11,745 nucleotides of DNA from Clostridiales bacterium (GTDB lineage: Bacteria; Bacillota; Clostridia; WRLR01): the NCBI GenBank assembly GCA_031287655.1, contig JAITSR010000414.1, forward strand, positions 1 through 11,745, in the 5' to 3' direction. Below the pieces are notes generated by a model. The model ran no database searches and was not told the origin of the DNA. It saw nothing but the letters and a program-made list of their open reading frames with translations. Shown in pieces: positions 8,068 through 11,745 of the stretch (the stretch's first letter is position 1; each line of letters begins with the position of its first letter). A program made the position numbers and the translations under genes.

Positions 8068-8096
8068 ATTCTGCGCTTCTTTTTTCCGCATGTCAA
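8068..8096 (-). promoter_or_regulatory. Promoter for the MATE gene, leaderless-type
   Basis: On the minus strand, TTGACA (complement of 8091-8096, perfect -35) is followed by a 17-nt spacer and CAGAAT (complement of 8068-8073, four of six matches to the -10). The ATG starts 7 nt beyond the -10, and no Shine-Dalgarno sequence is present. Confidence 0.6.
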
Positions 8097-8102
8097 CCAC
8101 AA

Positions 8103-8118
8103 GTCGCTCGCAGTCCGC
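8103..8118 (-). promoter_or_regulatory. 16-bp box upstream of MATE promoter (copy 2)
   Basis: Read on the minus strand this is GCGGACTGCGAGCGAC, identical to 1889-1904. It ends 6 nt before the TTGACA and 29 nt before the -10, compared with 31 nt for the amidase promoter. The matching position and orientation suggest a shared regulatory site, with dispersed repeat as the alternative. Confidence 0.45.
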
Positions 8119-8138
8119 TCGCTCCCCGAGGGCATCGG

Positions 8139-8159
8139 CGGCAAGCCGGGCTTTTGCCG
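8139..8159 (-). other. Hairpin between dehydrogenase and MATE genes
   Basis: CGGCAAGC (8139-8146) can pair with GC (8150-8151) and TTGCCG (8154-8159), leaving a 2-nt bulge. It lies 24 nt or more beyond the dehydrogenase stop, on the minus strand. No T tract follows, so it is not a convincing intrinsic terminator, but it may protect or help end the dehydrogenase transcript. Confidence 0.35.
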
Positions 8160-8183
8160 ACGCCGCGCCTCCGACCGATTGCG

Positions 8184-9227
8184 TTACATCGTGAGGATCA
8201 CTTTTAGGGTCTTTTTTTCGCGCACGAGCCGGATCGCCTCGTTTACGTCCGCCATCGGCATCACATGGGAATAGAAGTCCTTAGGGTTGATTTGCCCCTT
8301 TTGAATATAGCCCATGTTTTCCTCGAGCCGCTCGAGCTCCGCGTAGGGGAAGTTCAGCATGTGAATCAGCGTGTTGTTCTTGACCTCCGGCAGATTCACA
8401 AGGCTGTCCTCCTTTTTTAGCACGCCGAGCGAACAGGCGACGCCGAACGGTTTTAAATGATAAGAGCCGCTCACGAGCACCGATGAGAGCCCGACGGCGT
8501 CCACGACCCGGTCGAACAGCTGGCCGCCAAGCGCGGCGTCCGCGTCCTCCTGCGCAAAGTTGATCACCCGGTCCGCCTTGCCGACCTCCCGCGCCTTTTG
8601 CAGCCGCTCCGGGACAGAGTCGATCACGGTCACGGACTTTGCGCCGAGAATGTGCATATACCGCATCATCGCGAGCCCCATCGGCCCCGCGCCATACATC
8701 AAAACGTCCGTGCCGGCGTCGATGCCAAAGTTCTTTACGGCGGACAGACATTCGCACAGCGGCAGGAAAATCCCGCCGTCCGCGATGTCAAAATCGTCCG
8801 GCACCCGCGTCTGATAGACCCGCGCGCTCGCGGGCAGCGCCTCGCCGTCGCTCTCCATCGCGGCGTAGTCGGTCAGGACGCCGTATTCGGCCATCTGTCC
8901 GTGCGTCGAGGTGTAGCGGCTGCCCTCCGTTTTGCCGCCGCGCACGAACACATGCTTTTCGCCGGGCGCAAGGTTCCGCACCTTAGGCCCGACCTTCTCG
9001 ATAACCCCGATCGCCTCGTGCCCGAGCAGCGTCGGGTAGGGCTGCAGGAGCTGGTGCGCCGTCACCTGCTCGTCGATGATCCTAAGGTCCGTCCCGTTGC
9101 AAAAACCGCACGCTAAAATCCGCACGAGCGCGTCGTATTCGCCGATCACCGGCATCGGCGCGTCGTCCACGACCCGCACGACGCCCTTCTCCAGCACGGC
9201 GACGGCCTTCATCTTCATTTTGCTCAT
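8184..9227 (-). CDS. Zinc-type medium-chain dehydrogenase (alcohol/polyol dehydrogenase-like)
   Basis: This 347-residue MDR-superfamily oxidoreductase should act on an alcohol or polyol with NAD. The start at 9227 is set by GGAGGG (complement of 9237-9242), 9 nt upstream; the longer frame to 9251 would run through that site. Catalytic-zinc features are Cys43 in ACGFCNGTD (one residue longer than the usual CGTD loop), His70-Glu71 in LLGHEAIG, and a Cys/Glu pair in LPLCECL near 158-159. The Rossmann motif YGAGPMG is at 178-184, and Asp203 at the end of the second strand favours NAD over NADP. The four-cysteine structural-zinc lobe of classical alcohol dehydrogenases is absent. The substrate cannot be determined. 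It lies 55 nt downstream of yoeB on the same strand, with no clear promoter in the gap, so read-through from the toxin operon is possible. Confidence 0.88.
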   Translation of the reverse strand: MSKMKMKAVAVLEKGVVRVVDDAPMPVIGEYDALVRILACGFCNGTDLRIIDEQVTAHQLLQPYPTLLGHEAIGVIEKVGPKVRNLAPGEKHVFVRGGKTEGSRYTSTHGQMAEYGVLTDYAAMESDGEALPASARVYQTRVPDDFDIADGGIFLPLCECLSAVKNFGIDAGTDVLMYGAGPMGLAMMRYMHILGAKSVTVIDSVPERLQKAREVGKADRVINFAQEDADAALGGQLFDRVVDAVGLSSVLVSGSYHLKPFGVACSLGVLKKEDSLVNLPEVKNNTLIHMLNFPYAELERLEENMGYIQKGQINPKDFYSHVMPMADVNEAIRLVREKKTLKVILTM

Positions 9228-9282
9228 ATCGCTATACCCTCCATGCCACACATTTCCGAACGTGATTTATCGGTCGCTGCGT

Positions 9283-9543
9283 CTAATCCTCATAATGTGC
9301 GCCACATTGCAATACGACAAGCTGATCGTTTTCCACTTTGTAAACGATACGGTTCCTGTCGTCTATGCGGCGTGACCACCAGCCCGAAAGAGCGCCTTTC
9401 AATAGCTCCGGCTTGCCAATTCCCTCAAACGGGTTTCGGTCGATGTCTTTGAGTAAGGCATTAATTCGTTTCAACGTCTTTTTATCCTGTGTTTGCCAAT
9501 TTGTATATTCTTTCCATGCCCTGTCATGCCATGCTTTAGTCAT
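9283..9543 (-). CDS. yoeB: YoeB-family toxin (ribosome-dependent mRNA interferase)
   Basis: This 86-residue toxin of a type II system would cut mRNA in the ribosomal A site. The length and active-site positions match E. coli YoeB: Glu46 (GKPELLKG), Arg65 (DDRNRIVYKV), and His83-Tyr84 at the C-terminus (GAHYED). All are present, so the toxin looks functional. Its ATG overlaps the last codons of the antitoxin gene by 8 nt, giving translational coupling behind the antitoxin, the usual order for this kind of pair. The partner is a RelB/DinJ-like protein rather than the Phd/YefM type that gave YoeB its name. Confidence 0.93.
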   Translation of the reverse strand: MTKAWHDRAWKEYTNWQTQDKKTLKRINALLKDIDRNPFEGIGKPELLKGALSGWWSRRIDDRNRIVYKVENDQLVVLQCGAHYED

Positions 9544-9805
9544 CGTCCGCCTCTATAATATCGTGGACAGTCAGCTTTGCCTTGCCGGACTCTATATCGT
9601 CAATCCGACGCCTCAATTCCGCCTGATTATTTTCACTGAAAAACGGGTCATAAATTTCAAACGGAATTTTCCCCTGACGCAATGCCTGACGCGCAAAAAC
9701 GTTGAACGCAGTGGACAGATTCATACCGAGATCATTAAAGAGCTTTTCGGCGCTTTCCTTGGTCTCGCGGTCAAGCCTGATAGTTACATTGATGGTATTT
9801 CCCAT
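9536..9805 (-). CDS. relB: RelB/DinJ-family antitoxin
   Basis: This is an 89-residue antitoxin. The N-terminal part is a ribbon-helix-helix DNA-binding domain: the strand NTINVTIRLD, then helices with ETKESAEKLFNDLGMNLSTAFNVF and ARQALRQGKIPFEI, the latter being the typical DinJ/RelB end of the domain. The acidic C-terminal tail (RRIDDIESGKAK...IIEADDD) should wrap and neutralise the toxin. I start it at 9805 because GGAGG (complement of 9814-9818) lies 8 nt upstream; an ATG at 9820 overlaps that site and is unlikely to be used. It should bind its own promoter, where a palindrome is present. The gene symbol reflects family, not proven orthology. Confidence 0.9.
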   Translation of the reverse strand: MGNTINVTIRLDRETKESAEKLFNDLGMNLSTAFNVFARQALRQGKIPFEIYDPFFSENNQAELRRRIDDIESGKAKLTVHDIIEADDD

Positions 9806-9837
9806 AGATAACGCCTCCATCTCTTAGCAATGTTTTT

Positions 9838-9878
9838 ACAATATCATGGCATGTCGTGCAAATCAAGTTGTATGCACG
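9838..9878 (-). promoter_or_regulatory. Promoter and operator of the antitoxin-toxin operon
   Basis: On the minus strand, TTGATT (complement of 9861-9866) and TATTGT (complement of 9838-9843) are 17 nt apart, each matching four of six consensus bases; transcription would begin near 9831. A perfect 6-bp inverted repeat, CGTGCA (9855-9860) and TGCACG (9873-9878), flanks the -35 with a 12-nt gap. This is a fitting autoregulatory operator for a ribbon-helix-helix antitoxin. Confidence 0.5.
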
Positions 9879-9903
9879 GCTTTTCAAGTGACATTTCTTT
9901 AGG

Positions 9904-9948
9904 TTGCCAAAAGTTACACTAACCGGTGATTGGCAAGGGACCGGTTAG
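9904..9948. promoter_or_regulatory. Two interleaved perfect inverted repeats, likely operator
   Basis: TTGCCAA (9904-9910) is matched by TTGGCAA (9930-9936), and CTAACCGGT (9919-9927) by ACCGGTTAG (9940-9948). The pairs interleave (A-B-A'-B'). The right arm overlaps the proposed -35 of the ATPase gene, so the simplest reading is a DNA operator for a repressor of that gene, perhaps also seen from the divergent toxin operon. Confidence 0.5.
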
Positions 9949-9974
9949 CAAATTGAAGCTTTTTATGATAAAAT
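9945..9974 (+). promoter_or_regulatory. Promoter of the ATPase-nuclease gene
   Basis: TTAGCA (9945-9950, four of six matches) and TAAAAT (9969-9974) are 18 nt apart. The expected transcription start is about 9981, exactly the first base of the closing stem of the structured leader. TATGAT at 9964-9969 is an alternative -10. Confidence 0.45.
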
Positions 9975-9980
9975 AAACGC

Positions 9981-10097
9981 GGGGTGAATAGCGTGAAACA
10001 GTCCTTTTCACGCTTCGAAGGGCACCCTATGGTTATCCAGAAACCTTCGGGAGACATCGGCTCCAGTCCATGGAACCGATGCCCCTCTCCACACCCC
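9981..10097 (+). ncRNA. Structured leader RNA: candidate four-way-junction aptamer
   Basis: Hand folding gives one compact multibranch structure. P1 is GGGGTG (9981-9986) with CACCCC (10092-10097). P2 is GCGTGAAA (9991-9998) with TTTCACGC (10006-10013), loop of 7. P3 is CGAAGG (10016-10021) with CCTTCG (10044-10049). P4 is GGAGA (10050-10054) with TCTCC (10086-10090), a CCCC bulge, then CATCGG (10055-10060) with CCGATG (10076-10081) and a short inner TCC/GGA. Junction strands are only 4, 2, 0 and 1 nt. All four outer stems are perfect Watson-Crick. The element begins at the predicted transcription start and ends where the expression-platform-like sequence begins. It does not match any riboswitch consensus I can recall. 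It overlaps no convincing gene. Confidence 0.6.
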
Positions 10098-10149
10098 AAC
10101 CTCCGTTTCGTCGCTATTTGTGACGAAGCGGAGCGACTACATGGAGGTT
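10098..10149 (+). promoter_or_regulatory. Switch-like expression platform over the ribosome binding site
   Basis: AACCTCC (10098-10104) is perfectly complementary to GGAGGTT (10143-10149), the ribosome binding site of the ATPase gene. The same CTCC is also part of a 14-bp hairpin, 10101-10114 with 10120-10133 (loop TATTT, two G-T wobbles), which leaves the site free. The two pairings exclude each other in full. The wobbles would be A-C mismatches on the opposite strand, which favours function as plus-strand RNA. Confidence 0.6.
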
Positions 10150-10152
10150 TCT

Positions 10153-11721
10153 ATGAGACGCATATTTAATGTAGCGGGGCCCTGCAACCCGCAAAAGCAT
10201 TATATGATAGACGCTGTGCGAAGGCTGGGGGCGGAAGTGCTTTCCTTGATTTCGGACGGACAATATTTTGTGATCCACGCGGCGCGGCAGACCGGAAAGA
10301 CGACGCTGCTAAGAGAACTGACGCGGAGGATCAACGGGGAAGGAAAATACTACGCGCTGTATTGTTCACTGGAAAAAGCGGACGGGATTGCGGACCCGGA
10401 GAAAGGCATTTCGGCCATAATCAATGCGATCCGGGAAAAACTGGACAGTTATGACTTTCCCCACGCGTCCGCCTTTGGAGCGGATAACGCCGGATATGAT
10501 TATGCAAGCATTTTACAGCGCTCCCTGCGTATATACTGCGCCAAACTGGATAAGCCGCTGGTTGTGTTTTTTGACGAAGCGGATGCTTTGTGCGATCAGA
10601 CGCTGATCAGTTTTTTACGGCAGCTCCGGGATGGTTATGTGGATCGGCCCGACGCGCCTTTTGTTCATTCACTGGGCTTGATCGGTATGCGCAATATCCG
10701 GGACTATCGCGATCAGTACCGTTCCCAGGGAAAAACACTTGGCAGCAGCAGCCCCTTTAATATTGTCACATCGACAATGACACTGCGCAATTTTACGCAG
10801 GGGGAAATCGCGGAACTTTACGCTCAGCATACGGCGGATACGGGGCAGATATTTGAGGAAGCGGCTGTCGAGCTGGTCTGGCGGCAGACACAAGGACAGC
10901 CGTGGCTGGTAAACGCCATTGCGCGCGAAGCGGTTCAAAATATCACAAGAGACGACCCGCGGCAGTCCGTTACCGCAGACATGGCGGAAACGGCGATACA
11001 GACGCTCATTTTGCAGCGTGGTACACATTTTGACTCGCTGATGGCGAGACTGCGGGAAGAACGGATAAAGCGCGTGGTTGAACCGATCATTATCGGCGAA
11101 TCGGGCAAGCTGGACCCAATCGGGGACGACTATCTATACGCAAAAGATTTGGGCCTGATACGGGATGATCGCGGAAAAGTGGAACCCGCAAACCCGATAT
11201 ATGGCGAGATCATCATACGCGCGCTGAATTGGCGGACGCAGCAGGCGATCGAAGAACACGGCTATCCCTACCAAATGCCGCGCTACATGAAAGAAGATGG
11301 TACACTTGACATGGAGTATCTATTGCGGGACTTTCAGGTATTCTGGCGGGAGAACGCGGCGATCTGGCAGGAGAGGTATGATTACAAGGAAGCTGCGCCG
11401 CATTTGGTGATGCAGGCGTTTTTGCAACGAGTCGTCAACGGCGGCGGGCAGATAACGCGCGAAATGGCGACGGGGACAAGGCGTGTGGACCTTTGCATTG
11501 TGTTCAGGAACCATAAGTATCCCATTGAATTGAAGATTCGTTACGGCGAAGACACGCGAGACGAGGGCCTAAAACAGATAACCGCCTATATGGACACGCT
11601 GGGCGCTGACGCGGGCTGGCTTGTTCTATTTGACCGAAGGGAGACGCTGGGTTGGACTGAAAAATTAACATTTGAAAAAGCGATCGTTGACGGAAAAACA
11701 GTAAACATCATTGGCTGTTAG
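10153..11721 (+). CDS. AAA-like ATPase fused to PD-(D/E)XK nuclease-like domain
   Basis: This 522-residue protein belongs to the large, poorly characterised group of bacterial AAA-like ATPases with a restriction-type C-terminal domain. GGAGGTT at 10143-10149, just before the ATG, sets the start; an in-frame GTG at 10120 lies inside the leader hairpin. Walker A is a variant at 43-51 (AARQTGKTT, first Gly replaced by Ala), and Walker B is at 136-143 (LVVFFDEA). GLIGMRNIRDYR near 175-186 and NIVTSTMTLRNF near 203-214 follow, then a helical/winged-helix-like region to about 370. The C-terminal domain shows Glu437, Asp446 (RRVDLCIVF) and Glu459-x-Lys461 (YPIELKI), a complete PD-(D/E)XK core. No signal peptide or membrane segment is seen. 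Its biological role is not known; roles in mobile elements or defence are only suggestions. Expression seems controlled by an operator and a structured leader. Only 24 nt remain after its stop. Confidence 0.85.
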   Translation: MRRIFNVAGPCNPQKHYMIDAVRRLGAEVLSLISDGQYFVIHAARQTGKTTLLRELTRRINGEGKYYALYCSLEKADGIADPEKGISAIINAIREKLDSYDFPHASAFGADNAGYDYASILQRSLRIYCAKLDKPLVVFFDEADALCDQTLISFLRQLRDGYVDRPDAPFVHSLGLIGMRNIRDYRDQYRSQGKTLGSSSPFNIVTSTMTLRNFTQGEIAELYAQHTADTGQIFEEAAVELVWRQTQGQPWLVNAIAREAVQNITRDDPRQSVTADMAETAIQTLILQRGTHFDSLMARLREERIKRVVEPIIIGESGKLDPIGDDYLYAKDLGLIRDDRGKVEPANPIYGEIIIRALNWRTQQAIEEHGYPYQMPRYMKEDGTLDMEYLLRDFQVFWRENAAIWQERYDYKEAAPHLVMQAFLQRVVNGGGQITREMATGTRRVDLCIVFRNHKYPIELKIRYGEDTRDEGLKQITAYMDTLGADAGWLVLFDRRETLGWTEKLTFEKAIVDGKTVNIIGC

Positions 11722-11745
11722 GCACAGAAGTACTCTAAATCGTTT

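Noticed and set aside
8061..8144. Longer N-terminus for the MATE protein
   Set aside because: It would translate the 16-bp box and the perfect TTGACA promoter; the extra residues are not like a MATE N-terminus.
9904..9948. RNA pseudoknot formed by the interleaved inverted repeats
   Set aside because: They lie upstream of the predicted transcription start, and a 3-nt loop would have to cross a 7-bp stem; DNA operators are more likely.
9981..10097. Group II intron, T-box, SAM, TPP, FMN or c-di-GMP riboswitch identity for the leader
   Set aside because: None of the conserved core sequences I remember for these classes is present; naming a class would be a guess.
9984..10169. 61-codon open frames on both strands across the structured leader
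   Set aside because: No ribosome binding sites or protein-like composition; the region is better explained by nested stems.
1..11745. CRISPR arrays, insertion sequences, tRNA or rRNA genes
   Set aside because: No regularly spaced repeats, transposase motifs, terminal inverted repeats or tRNA-like cloverleafs were found on reading.

Overview
The window looks like a piece of a GC-rich Bacillota chromosome, most likely a gut-type Clostridia. The evidence is strong GGAGG-type ribosome binding sites, a cytoplasmic GH38 alpha-mannosidase, a sporulating-Firmicute-style anchored amidase, and RelB/YoeB and AAA-nuclease genes of types common in that phylum. This is inferred from gene content and signals only; there is no rRNA, tRNA or other taxonomic marker. 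Three compositional zones can be seen by eye: an AT-richer left end (about 1-690), a GC-rich centre (about 700-9240), and an intermediate right end (about 9240-11745).

Left end: the tail of a GAF-like gene is translationally coupled (TAATG) to a small basic protein of unknown function. Centre, plus strand: an M29 aminopeptidase, a membrane-anchored N-acetylmuramoyl-L-alanine amidase with a long low-complexity linker, and a large GH38 alpha-mannosidase ending at a hairpin/T-tract terminator. Centre, minus strand: a MATE efflux protein and a zinc-type medium-chain dehydrogenase, convergent with the mannosidase. The amidase and MATE genes each have a promoter whose -10 box lies exactly 7 nt before the ATG, with no ribosome binding site (candidate leaderless mRNAs). 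Both promoters also have the same 16-bp sequence just upstream of the -35 region, in the same orientation relative to transcription.

Right end: a RelB/DinJ-type antitoxin and YoeB toxin operon on the minus strand has a recognisable promoter and operator. Divergent from it is a 522-aa AAA-like ATPase fused to a C-terminal PD-(D/E)XK nuclease-like domain. In front of that gene is the most interesting item in the window. A leader of about 170 nt (9981-10152) can fold into a compact four-way junction closed by GGGGTG/CACCCC. It is followed directly by a sequence (AACCTCC) that can pair either with the gene's own ribosome binding site (GGAGGTT) or into a 14-bp hairpin. This is the layout of a translational riboswitch or protein-autoregulated leader. 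I do not recognise it as a named RNA family. An upstream pair of interleaved perfect inverted repeats overlaps the predicted promoter and looks like a DNA operator.

The central genes are peptide, cell-wall, glycan and alcohol metabolism plus transport; nothing in the sequence ties them into one pathway. The right end is accessory: a toxin-antitoxin pair beside a presumably regulated ATPase-nuclease of unknown role.
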